Of a stretch of 33,259 nt of DNA, positions 8,382 through 16,800 are shown piece by piece; within the stretch, counting starts at the first letter, position 1, and each line of letters begins with the position of its first letter. Below the pieces are notes generated by a model. That model saw nothing but the letters and a program-made list of their open reading frames with translations. It was not told the DNA's origin and did no database searches. Source of the stretch: Bacteroidales bacterium UBA4353. Its GTDB lineage: Bacteria; Bacteroidota; Bacteroidia; Bacteroidales; Paludibacteraceae. The stretch is from the NCBI GenBank assembly GCA_002394025.1, contig DGSV01000090.1:1-33259 (forward strand). The letters are read 5' to 3'. A program made the position numbers and the translations under genes.

Positions 8382-8415
8382 CAACCACCGCTTCAAGGAC
8401 TTGGAGCGGCGGTTG
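8382..8415 (-). terminator. Hairpin terminator after the first DUF4143 ATPase, copy of 7420-7453
   Basis: Arms 8382-8397 and 8400-8415 are the same 16-nt hairpin as at 7420-7453, with two differences in the left arm; each folds as one wobble and one mismatch depending on strand. It lies 58 bases beyond the stop of the minus-strand ATPase gene, so it most likely terminates that gene. Confidence 0.6.
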
Positions 8416-8420
8416 ATATA

Positions 8421-8450
8421 ATTATAATAGACAATATTATAATAGACAAT
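8421..8450. repeat. 15-bp tandem duplication
   Basis: Two exact adjacent copies of a 15-mer (ATTATAATAGACAAT) at 8421-8435 and 8436-8450, just before the 8382 hairpin in the direction of the ATPase transcript. Confidence 0.9.
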
Positions 8451-8473
8451 GTGTCTGAACACAAATCTGTCAT

Positions 8474-9811
8474 TCAGATTTCTGTCAACAAAAATCCCAT
8501 ATAAAATGGCAGTGTCAGCAGTCCGCCTGTGCGACCGACATTGTAATCGCCCAACTTTATGGCTTGACTGACATGGTATTTTTCAGGATGCTTCAGTACT
8601 GTCTGCAGAGATTTTGAATTACCGGTTTGCGCTTTACACTCTATTAACACACACTCCCCCTTGTATCGTATCAGAAAATCTATCTCTAATCCGCTATCCT
8701 TGCGGAAATAATAGAGTTTGCGTCCCATTTTGCCAAGTATATCAGCCATCAGATTCTCATATATAGCACCCCTGTAAGCACCAAGATTACCTTGAAGGAT
8801 ACTCCCTTGCGTACCATCCTCAAGCATACTGATTAGCAAGCCTATATCTGCCATATATACTTTGAACTGGTCACGAATGGCGACACCCTCAAGAGGCAAT
8901 TCCGTAATTTCCGTATTGTAACAACGATGAATAATCCCTGCGTCTTCAATCCACTGCAAACTACCATAATAATCACGACCACGACCTCCCGGACGAACAA
9001 ATTGATACGAAAATTTCTTGTTCTCCCGAGCCAATTGAGCAGGTATCGAATCAAAACACTCACGAATATGCGCTTTATCTGCCTGCAATGCATATTTTAC
9101 CATATCAGACTTATAGGTATCAACTATTTGCCGTTGCACAGCCAATAGTGAACCTACATTCTGGGTTGTCAGAAAAGTGCTGACAGCTTCAGGCATACCT
9201 CCTACAAAAACATATTGATGCAAAAGATGACGAAAACGCTGATGTATAGCCTCGTCAACAATTCTCTCTTCTGCCAAATGACGACGTAGCAAGTCAATAT
9301 GTTCTTCACGAATACCATTTGCCCATAGCCATTCTTCAAAATCCATAGGATACATATCTATAATTTCCTCAAAACCTACGGGAATTGAAGCTTCGCGTTC
9401 CTCTTGTTGCTCCTCCTTGGTCTTATAGCCGTTAACACCAAGCAATGAACCGGTGCATAACACATCGTAACGACCATCCAAACTAAAATATTTCAAGGAA
9501 GCACGGGCAATAGGACAATCCTGTATCTCATCAAATACAAAACAGGTATTATGAGGTTCTATAACCAATGATGGCAAAGTTGCTGTTATTCTTATTATTA
9601 TTTCGTTTATATCCAAATTAGGGAAGAAAAACTGCTTATATTCAGGATGCTCACGAAAATCAAGATAAGCCACATGATTATAATGCTTTTGGGCAAACGC
9701 CAACACAGAACTTGTTTTACCACACTGACGCACTCCCTTAATAACAAGAGGTTTGTGGGCTGGATTATTCTTCCAACGAAGAAGATGACTTTCAATTTTT
9801 CTTTTATACAT
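8474..9811 (-). CDS. AAA ATPase with DUF4143 C-terminal domain (first copy)
   Basis: About 445 residues from the chosen ATG at 9811. An in-frame ATG at 9823 would add M-I-Y-N; the 9811 start (M-Y-K-R) aligns better with the paralogue at 31673-33031 (M-Y-D-R). Numbering from 9823, Walker A is G-V-R-Q-C-G-K-T-S (30-38) and Walker B is F-V-F-D-E-I-Q-D (95-102). The C-terminal half has the DUF4143 pattern including G-L-E-I-D-F-L-I and, about 10 residues on, I-E-C-K-A, the remains of a PD-(D/E)xK-like fold. This family (AAA_14 plus DUF4143) is very common in Bacteroidales. Its role is not established; proposals include toxin-antitoxin-like or defence functions. It is monocistronic with a tandem repeat upstream. 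Confidence 0.9.
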   Translation of the reverse strand: MYKRKIESHLLRWKNNPAHKPLVIKGVRQCGKTSSVLAFAQKHYNHVAYLDFREHPEYKQFFFPNLDINEIIIRITATLPSLVIEPHNTCFVFDEIQDCPIARASLKYFSLDGRYDVLCTGSLLGVNGYKTKEEQQEEREASIPVGFEEIIDMYPMDFEEWLWANGIREEHIDLLRRHLAEERIVDEAIHQRFRHLLHQYVFVGGMPEAVSTFLTTQNVGSLLAVQRQIVDTYKSDMVKYALQADKAHIRECFDSIPAQLARENKKFSYQFVRPGGRGRDYYGSLQWIEDAGIIHRCYNTEITELPLEGVAIRDQFKVYMADIGLLISMLEDGTQGSILQGNLGAYRGAIYENLMADILGKMGRKLYYFRKDSGLEIDFLIRYKGECVLIECKAQTGNSKSLQTVLKHPEKYHVSQAIKLGDYNVGRTGGLLTLPFYMGFLLTEI

Positions 9812-9830
9812 ATTGTAAATCAATTATTTG

Positions 9831-9917
9831 CACATTTTTTCCAACGACTTTTTGGCAAAAGTCACACATTTTCCCAACGACTTTTTGGCAAAAGTCACAC
9901 ATTTTCCCAACGACTTT
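9831..9917. repeat. 33-bp tandem repeat array upstream of the first DUF4143 ATPase
   Basis: Two exact 33-bp units at 9841-9873 and 9874-9906 are flanked by partial copies at 9831-9840 and 9907-9917. Each full unit contains a palindrome with arms GACTTTT and AAAAGTC around TGGC. Read in the direction of the ATPase gene, three copies of AAAGTCGTTGG recur every 33 bases. The array begins 20 bases upstream of the ATPase start and, if the promoter at 9924-9955 is right, falls within its 5' untranslated region. Confidence 0.92.
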
Positions 9918-9923
9918 CGCCTA

Positions 9924-9955
9924 CGAAGGTACAACAAAAAAAATAAATCAGCAAA
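9924..9955 (-). promoter_or_regulatory. Probable promoter of the first DUF4143 ATPase
   Basis: On the minus strand, TTTG (9952-9955), a 20-base spacer and TACCTTCG (9924-9931) match the Bacteroidetes TTTG-N19-21-TAnnTTTG consensus with one mismatch. Transcription would begin near 9918, at the edge of the tandem repeat array. Confidence 0.5.
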
Positions 9956-9999
9956 TAAATCGCGTAATATAGACAGAATAAATAGCGCTTTTCAGGAAA

Positions 10000-10032
10000 A
10001 AACGCCGTTTCAAAGAACTTGAAACGGCGTTT
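10000..10032 (-). terminator. Rho-independent terminator of the amylase gene
   Basis: Perfect 14-bp arms AAACGCCGTTTCAA (10000-10013) and its complement (10019-10032) enclose a 5-nt loop. On the minus strand a run of T residues follows (A run at 9997-10002 on the plus strand). It lies about 100 bases past the stop of the GH13 gene. Confidence 0.85.
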
Positions 10033-10130
10033 GCTATTATGTTTTAGACAATGTGTGAAGGAACTTTCTTAAATATCCATGTATTTGCCACATCGGTCAT
10101 TAGACCGAAATAAGTTGGCGTGTTTTAAGG

Positions 10131-13118
10131 TTAATAGACCGCGACTTTCTTGTTACCGACAAGATACAAGCCCGCGGGTAGTCCGCTTATTGTTGTCAGT
10201 CCGATGTTGAGGTTCACGGTTTTGAGTTGTCTGCCGTCGGCGGTATATATGTTCACCTTTTTCGCTACATCGCTCAGTATCATTATGGTATGGTCATAAG
10301 CCCACACTTGCAGCGCGTCAGATGTCGTGCTGTTCAGCGCCGTAATATCAGAGCATAGCAGTGTGACAACTTCTCCGGCTCCTGAAGCCGTGTACATGGC
10401 ATGGTTCACATAACCGAGGTCAGCCGTCTGGTTGCCGTTACCGCCATTGCCGTTATTCCATATTATCTTCCACTGCGCCGTGGGGGTTCCGGCAGCCGCA
10501 GGGAACACAATCTTGTAGAGGTTGTCGCCGAGGCTTGTGGCGGCTGTTCCGGGCCAAGCACCGAGTTTCTCGCCCTCACCGTCAATCCATGAGTAGGCAT
10601 GTATGTTGCTCCAGCCGTTGTTGGCGTTGAAGAACGCCACGACTTCTGCTTCGCTCTCGAGGCATGCCTGCGCCGTGGCGGGTTGCGGGTCGGGGGTTAC
10701 GGGACCTGTTGAGGGGTCAACATTGCCGCCCTCGCACAATGCCGTCACTTGGCTGCCGGCGCCGGAAGATGTGTACATGGCGTGGTTAGTGTAGTCGAGG
10801 TCTTGAGTCTGGTTGCCGCTGCCGTCGTTCCAGATTATCTTCCAAGCACTGGATAAGGCTCCGGCAGAGGCCGGCACGGTGAATTTATACTTGTTGTTAC
10901 CGAGGTTCGTGGCTGGCATTCCGGGCCATCCGCCGGTCAGGTCGCCGGCTGAGGTCCACATGTGCACGCGTATTGTCTTGCCCCAGTTGTCAGGACGAGT
11001 GAAGAATACCGCGTTCTCGTCGCTGCTCGTCAGGCAGGGTTCCACAACATCTTCGGGGTCTGTCTGGCTGCCGTCGTCTTCGGTGAGTTCTTCTTCGGTG
11101 CCGTCCCATGTCGGTGCCGGGATATTGGCGGCGGTAGTCGTGTAGAGGAATTTGCCGTCATCGCCTATCTTGCCCGGAGCCGGGGTCTTGGCAGTGGAGA
11201 GGACATAGACGCGCATGTTGCCCTGACCGGAGCACGAAGCCGTCAGAGTGCCGTTGGTTACGGTCTTGACATCACCGGTAACGCAGTCGGTATAGGTGCC
11301 GTTGGGGATGTTGGAGAATGTGGCGCCGCCGGAGATGCACACCAGGGCATAACTGTCTGTCGTAGAGTCGGTATAGCGACGCTTGAAGGCATAGCTGCCG
11401 GAGCAGCCGGTGCGGCTGTACTGCCCTTTGCGCAATGCAGGCACTGCCATACGTATCTTGCTCAGGCGCTGTATGTGCTTCGAGAGAGGTGCGTTGAGCG
11501 TGGCGCTGATGTTGCCCGAGGCGTTGCTGTACTCGGCAAAGTCGGTGGTGTTGACGGTGCCTTTGATATATCCTCCGAAGTAGGCGCGACCGGTGTTGCG
11601 CAGAGCTTCGTTGGGACCTTTGTCGATGGGCATGCCTTTCTTGAACTCTACCTCCGAGCCATAGTATAAGCAGGGTATGCCGCGGTAGGTAAACATCAGG
11701 TCGAGGTTCTCAGCCCAAGCTGTCGTGCCTTGCGCAAAGCGCTGGTCTTCAGGAGCTCCGTTGGGAGCGTAGTCGTGGCTGTCAACATATACGACATTCC
11801 ATGTGGCGTCGTTGTAGTATTTGTCGTTGTCAGGATTGGCAACACCCCAAGCCTCGCCTATCGAGCGGAAGTTGTGGTGCATGGTGAAGTCTATCACGGC
11901 AAGCCCTGACGACTGTGAGTAGTCGGGTGTGTGATAGTCGTTGCCGTTGAGCAGCGCGTTCTGGCTCGTGGGACCTGTGGCTGTAGAGCCTGCCGAGGCC
12001 TGCTGCTGTACTGAAGCCCAGTTGGTGTGGGAGGTGCACATGTCGCCTTCCATGGCAACGATGTTGTCCCACGAAGCCTCGCTGTCGTCCCAAGCGTAGT
12101 TGGTGCTCTCAGCCCATGTGTAGTAGAGCGGCGAGAGGTTGGCCTGACCGCGATACCAGATGTCGGTGAAGCGCGCGCAGACCTCGGTAAACATATAGAA
12201 CGGGAAGCCGCCGCGCAATGAGGCGTACTGCTCGCCGAGCTGTTTGAAAGCCGGAAGGAAGGCTTTGTTGAAGGTCAGACGTGGAATATGACCGCCCGTG
12301 TCAATACGGAAGCCGTCAACACCAAGGGCGATGAACTGTTTGTAGCAGTTTATCAGGTAGTTATACACATGCGGGTTCTCAGTGTTGAGGTCCACGCAGT
12401 CGCCGGCTATCTGTGCCCACCAGCGCGAGGGGTCGTCCCAGTTGAACTGACCGAAGTGGTGCCAGTAGTTGTGGACGTCATAGTTGACGCCTGTGGTGTT
12501 CTTCATCTGGCTCAGACGCGCTGAATACTGCTGACCGCCGGGCAGACTGAGATAGTTGTCGGGAAGCTTGCCGCCCTGACTCTGCGTATAGGGAACCATG
12601 CAGGCATCGATGTCGCTCTGGTCAGCGCTCCAGTCGCGGTTGAAGAGTTTGCAGAGATTTTCCTCACCGAAATTACCGGTATGGTTGAGCACTATATCCA
12701 CGATGAGTTTCATGCCATGGTCATGCACGGCATTCACCAAGGTTGCCAAGGTCACGCCCTCACTCTCATAGCGGTGGTCAACTTTTGAGAAGTTTGAGGC
12801 ATGGTAGCCGTGATAGTCGTAGCCCGAAGCGTTCTCAACGATAGGGGTAATCCAGATGGCGGTGAAACCCAGCGCTTTGATGTAGTCCAATTTTTCAATC
12901 AGACCCTTGAAGTCACCGCGCCATGCAGGGTCGCCGGCGTTGCGGGCTTGGTTGTCCCAGCATTGCGTGTTATTCGACGGATCACCGTCATAGAAACGGG
13001 TCGTCATAACGAAATAGATAGTCTCATCGCGGAAGTCGGTACGCGACGGGAAAAAAGTCGTGGCTTGAACCATGCAAGCACAAACGAGGAACAACAATAA
13101 GAGGTTAATTTTTTTCAT
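10131..13118 (-). CDS. Secreted GH13 alpha-amylase with two CBM26-like starch-binding modules and a T9SS sorting domain
   Basis: The 995-residue protein has a signal peptide (residues 1-19, ending V-Q-A). The GH13 (beta/alpha)8 catalytic domain spans about residues 30-560. Conserved regions: D-I-V-L-N-H at 141-146; G-F-R-I-D with nucleophile D273; F-T-E with acid/base E312; and V-D-S-H-D with transition-state H448/D449. All catalytic residues are present. A beta-sandwich C-domain follows, then two repeated modules (about 692-795 and 812-915), each with a W-P-G motif, W-K-I-I-W-N and N-H-A-M-Y-T, resembling starch-binding module CBM26. The last 75 residues (V-N-I-Y-T-A-D-G-R, then G-L-P-A-G-L-Y-L-V) form a type A T9SS sorting domain, so the enzyme is probably exported and anchored at the surface. 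It likely cleaves alpha-1,4 bonds in starch or glycogen. No SusC/SusD pair is nearby. Confidence 0.92.
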   Translation of the reverse strand: MKKINLLLLFLVCACMVQATTFFPSRTDFRDETIYFVMTTRFYDGDPSNNTQCWDNQARNAGDPAWRGDFKGLIEKLDYIKALGFTAIWITPIVENASGYDYHGYHASNFSKVDHRYESEGVTLATLVNAVHDHGMKLIVDIVLNHTGNFGEENLCKLFNRDWSADQSDIDACMVPYTQSQGGKLPDNYLSLPGGQQYSARLSQMKNTTGVNYDVHNYWHHFGQFNWDDPSRWWAQIAGDCVDLNTENPHVYNYLINCYKQFIALGVDGFRIDTGGHIPRLTFNKAFLPAFKQLGEQYASLRGGFPFYMFTEVCARFTDIWYRGQANLSPLYYTWAESTNYAWDDSEASWDNIVAMEGDMCTSHTNWASVQQQASAGSTATGPTSQNALLNGNDYHTPDYSQSSGLAVIDFTMHHNFRSIGEAWGVANPDNDKYYNDATWNVVYVDSHDYAPNGAPEDQRFAQGTTAWAENLDLMFTYRGIPCLYYGSEVEFKKGMPIDKGPNEALRNTGRAYFGGYIKGTVNTTDFAEYSNASGNISATLNAPLSKHIQRLSKIRMAVPALRKGQYSRTGCSGSYAFKRRYTDSTTDSYALVCISGGATFSNIPNGTYTDCVTGDVKTVTNGTLTASCSGQGNMRVYVLSTAKTPAPGKIGDDGKFLYTTTAANIPAPTWDGTEEELTEDDGSQTDPEDVVEPCLTSSDENAVFFTRPDNWGKTIRVHMWTSAGDLTGGWPGMPATNLGNNKYKFTVPASAGALSSAWKIIWNDGSGNQTQDLDYTNHAMYTSSGAGSQVTALCEGGNVDPSTGPVTPDPQPATAQACLESEAEVVAFFNANNGWSNIHAYSWIDGEGEKLGAWPGTAATSLGDNLYKIVFPAAAGTPTAQWKIIWNNGNGGNGNQTADLGYVNHAMYTASGAGEVVTLLCSDITALNSTTSDALQVWAYDHTIMILSDVAKKVNIYTADGRQLKTVNLNIGLTTISGLPAGLYLVGNKKVAVY

Positions 13119-13249
13119 GAAATAGACTTATATTTTTCATTATTAGATTCTTATACGTTAATCAACCCGCATCAGTCATCAGACCTTATATGGTTCTGAA
13201 ACATATACCATACATTTCATCAGGGTAAAAAGAGCGTTTCAAGGCATTT

Positions 13250-13257
13250 CAAAATTA
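13250..13257 (-). promoter_or_regulatory. Possible -7 element for the amylase gene
   Basis: TAATTTTG on the minus strand fits TAnnTTTG, but no TTTG lies 19-21 bases upstream. It is about 130 bases before the ATG at 13118. The rest of 13119-13384 is AT-rich without other recognisable features. Confidence 0.25.
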
Positions 13258-13384
13258 CTAAAATTAAATGGAACGACCATTCTAACTATCGCCAAACTAC
13301 GATTTTAGAATGACAGAAAAGCAAAAAAAACGAACAAAAAGGAAAGTACTGACACACTGTTGCGTGTCCCATTTACAAATTAGG

Positions 13385-13765
13385 CAGCTCCGAATCAAAA
13401 ACTCCTCCCCTGTCGAAGAAAGGGGAGGAGTGTGTAATCAAGTACGGACACGGCGCGGCGTGTCCGTACTTGCAAATTACTAAATTACTAAATTACTAAA
13501 TAGTAAATATTTCTACCCCTCTGGCACTACGTGCCACCGGACTAAGGAATTCAGAAAAGCACACTGTGCTTTTCATCGAAAAATTTGCGGGGATATTGCA
13601 AATTTTTCTTCACCCCTTATCGAGGGGAGGAGTTTTTGACTCGGAAAGAATTTGGTGTGCGGAGCCACTCCTCCCCTGCCTTTGGAAGGGGAGGAGCCCG
13701 AAGGGCGGAGGGGTAAGACCACGAAATATTTTTTCTACGAATTTAGCGGATTGAACGAATGACTA
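13385..13765. repeat. Intergenic mosaic repeat, locus 1 (inverted relative to loci 2 and 4)
   Basis: This gene-free stretch is assembled from modules seen again at four other sites. It holds: a CTCCTCCCC...GGGGAGGAG palindrome (about 13401-13430); a perfect 13-bp-arm palindrome (13439-13451/13460-13472, ACGGACAC core); AT-rich CTAAATTA-type repeats (13475-13505); the roughly 130-bp core block in reverse orientation (about 13513-13635, with the AAAAGCAC/GTGCTTTT palindrome and the GGCAC-TAC-GTGCC palindrome); a second CTCCTCCCC palindrome joined to CCCGAAGGGCGGAGGGG (about 13666-13714); and the ACCACGAAATATTTTTTCTACG segment broken into the terminal spacer (13718-13760). Apparent short ORFs in it are repeat artefacts. 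Confidence 0.88.
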
Positions 13766-13766
13766 A

Positions 13767-13798
13767 AAAAATAAGGACGTTCTCGCGTCCTTATTTTT
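13767..13798 (-). terminator. Rho-independent terminator of the giant surface protein gene
   Basis: Perfect 13-bp arms (13767-13779 and 13786-13798, AAAAATAAGGACG) surround a 6-nt loop. On the minus strand the stem ends in a T-rich run. It lies 57 bases after the giant gene's stop. Confidence 0.85.
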
Positions 13799-13855
13799 AG
13801 CAAATGACCAAATAACTAAATCAATAACTAAATAGTAAATGGGTTAATAGTAAAT

Positions 13856-16800
13856 CTACTTCACTATTACTTTTTGCGTTTGGTTGTTGAGGCGTATGAT
13901 GTATAGTCCCGCTGCCGGCACGGTGATATTGAGTGTGCCTTGCTGCGCTTCCGAGCCTCGTGTCTGCGATATGAGGCGTCCCGCGGCGTCGTAGCACCGG
14001 AGCGTATCGCCGTGGAGTACTCCGCTCACGGTGATGTTCTTCACGGCGCCTTGTGCCGTCCAGAGGCGCGAGGCGCCGGGTGTGAGGTCTGTCGTGGTGC
14101 CGCCATGCTGAGTGCTGCGCAGTACAGCCTGAAGGAAGAAGCGACCAGAGATGGTTCCGGCAGTGCCGGCGAAGTATGCGTAGCTGTCATGAAGAAGGTC
14201 AACCTGCTCGCCGGAGAAGGCGTCTATCAGATAGACATGCTCAAGACGCGTCAGGTAGCGGTTAGAGTCGAGAGTGAACACCATGTCGCCCTGTGCAGGG
14301 TTATAGACCGTGAGGGGTATCGGCTGATGTGCGGCATCGTCGGGCAGAGCGGCAAAAGCCAAATCACCACAGGAAACACTGCTGTATATCACCGGCATGG
14401 GAGCCGTCTTGGACATCTTGACAAGGTCGTAGCCGCGCTCGTAGTCGGGGGTGAACTTGGTCGGGTGAAGGTAGATACTCGTCTCGTCGGACAGGGACTC
14501 GTCGGACGGGTCAACGTAAAGACCGCTATAGCGCAGACGGAGCCATTGCGTCTGAACGCTGCTGACGCCGTTTTGGCTGCGGCGCGGAGAGCGTAATGAG
14601 AGCTTGCCGTTTGTGAAGGTCAGGTAACTTTCACTGCCTGTGGCTTGGTAGTAGAAGGCCGTGGCGGGCTCTATCTGTTCTAGCGCAAGCTGCTTATAGG
14701 TCTTGTTATCGCTGAAAATCTTGGTAATCTTCAGAGCTTCGGACGGGTCAACGCCGTCACTCAGTCCGGTATTGAAGATGGTGGTGTAAGGCGAGCACAG
14801 GAAGTTCCAACCTTGGTCGTAGATGGTCGCTGAACCCGAGGGGTTAGACACCGCAACTTCGGCGTTGTCGGCAGGGCGGGCGTTATAGGCTTCAGCTGTT
14901 ACAGGGAAGAGTATCTCGTAGTAGTATTTGGATGTCGAGAGAAGGTCGTAGCCGTGGTTCTTGAGCATCGTGGCGCCGGTGGTGCGGTGCCAGTTGCCTA
15001 TCATTCCGTTCTCGGCGCGGGAGGCCGCATCATATTCCAGAAGGGCGTAGTGGGAGCCGTGGACTGCAGGCTTGCCGTTAGAGAAGATGGTGTTGGCAAT
15101 CGTGATGTCGAAGGGGAAGGCTATGGGATATGCAGTGCTGTTATCTGACACGATGCGGCTGTAGTAGAGGTTGGCAGCGTTCAGCGTGCCCTCGTCGGTG
15201 AGTACAGCGGACTGGAAGGCGCGGGTGCGAAGTACCAACTTATCGACGGTGAGAGTGGCGCCGCTATTGATTTTCAGCTCGGCACCGGGAGCAACGTATA
15301 TCGCCTTAACGGTAGTGTTGCTGCCTACGGTCAGAGTGCCGCCACGAACGAACAGAACGCTGTTCTCGTCGGTGCCGGATAACGTTGCCGAAGAGTTGTA
15401 GATATGCGGCACGGTGTAGGTGTGGTAGGACTCTACAGTGCCGTTGGCGTCAACGCCTTTGAGAACTATCGTGGCATCGGGAGTGAGACCGCTGACAGGT
15501 ATCGACAAGGTGCGGTCAGCAGCGCGGTCATCCTTATCATAGCTCGCGTCGCCGTATTTGATTTGCCAGCCTGTCTTGTTGCTGCTCAGATTTGAGGAAT
15601 AGCCGTTCATGTTTAGAACTATGGCGTCGTCGGTCCAGTCAACAATATCGAGAGCGTCGCCGATTTGTTTCGGCGTTGACGAATATTGCGCCGTATAAGT
15701 GGCATCGCCCGTTACTGCGGTGGGTTCTTGGTCCCAGCCATTGAACGTATAGGTGTATTGCGCATCTTCGGGTTTGGTGGGAGTAGCGCCGCCATAGACA
15801 GGTGTTGCGTCTTTCTTGACATAGCCTGTTTGCAGCGAAGTGCCGTTGTAGTTATTGAAGGTAACGCTGTAGGCTTCCGCAACCTCGTACTTGTACGGGT
15901 CTTCGCCCGTGAGCGGCAGCACGTGGTAGTTAGCGGCGCAATTGGCTTCAAGGTCGGTGTTGGAGTTATAATATCCGCCTTGGAGTTTCAGTGTCGCATT
16001 AGCAGCGGATTTGTAAGCGCAGGCAGCGGTTGCGCCGGTAACGAGGAACTTTCCGCCATTGACGGTTACATTTCCTATATCGGTTCCTTTGACGCGTGCC
16101 TCAATACCATAACCGGCTCCCGAAGCCTCTACCTGTATTTCACCGCCATTGATGACAGCAACACCCCTTGAGACGATACCGCAAGCCGGTTTGCCGTCAG
16201 AGGTCACTACGTGTACCTTGCCGCCGTTCATAGTGAAGGTGCTGGCTTTCGGGTCGATGCGGATGCCTTCGTTGAATTGAGTTGCTTTTGATTGCAGGAA
16301 CACAGTACCGGCATCCATTATAAGATTGCCTTGTGCTACATACACACACCATCTGTTGTCTGTACTTGTGGATTGCTGGTGCAGAGTGCCTGATTTGCTT
16401 TCTGTGAGGTCGGTAATGGTAAAGGTGATACCTTCCTTGTTGATAAAAAGCAACGCCTGAGCCGTAGTGCTGGATAGTGTATGTCCGTTGAGGTCGAACG
16501 TACAGTTTTTTTCACCAGCGTAAGATATATATGAGGTGGTAGTTGTCGTCGCATCCCGCAGCAATGTTATTGTCGGCTCGTATGTTGTAGATGTATTGGC
16601 TGCAGAGAATGCTTTGTCAATAGTCTCAAAATACATGGTTGTGCTGCCAGCCGTAACGGAAGCTACCGTCGGCGTGGTGCTATATGTAGCAGTATAAGTT
16701 TTTTCGCCTGTTACTGCACTTACTGCCGGTGTCCACCCGCTAAAAGTATAAGCATATTCGGCATCGGTTGCCTTGGCAGGCGTGACGCCGCCATAGACAG

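Noticed and set aside
9831..9917. Plasmid-type iterons or replication origin
   Set aside because: No replication initiator gene is near; the repeats sit directly before an ATPase gene and within its probable leader.
10962..11669. 235-codon plus-strand open frame inside the amylase gene
   Set aside because: It is antisense to a fully recognisable GH13 gene with intact catalytic motifs; composition is that of a shadow frame.
13566..13754. Short ORF beginning M-L-F-I-E-K-F-A-G in locus 1, with look-alikes on the minus strand at 25944-26249 and 31042-31341
   Set aside because: All three arise from the shared intergenic core block; they start with GTG, diverge right after it, and run into 9-mer repeats. 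The identity is explained by repeated DNA and no promoter or ribosome site supports translation.
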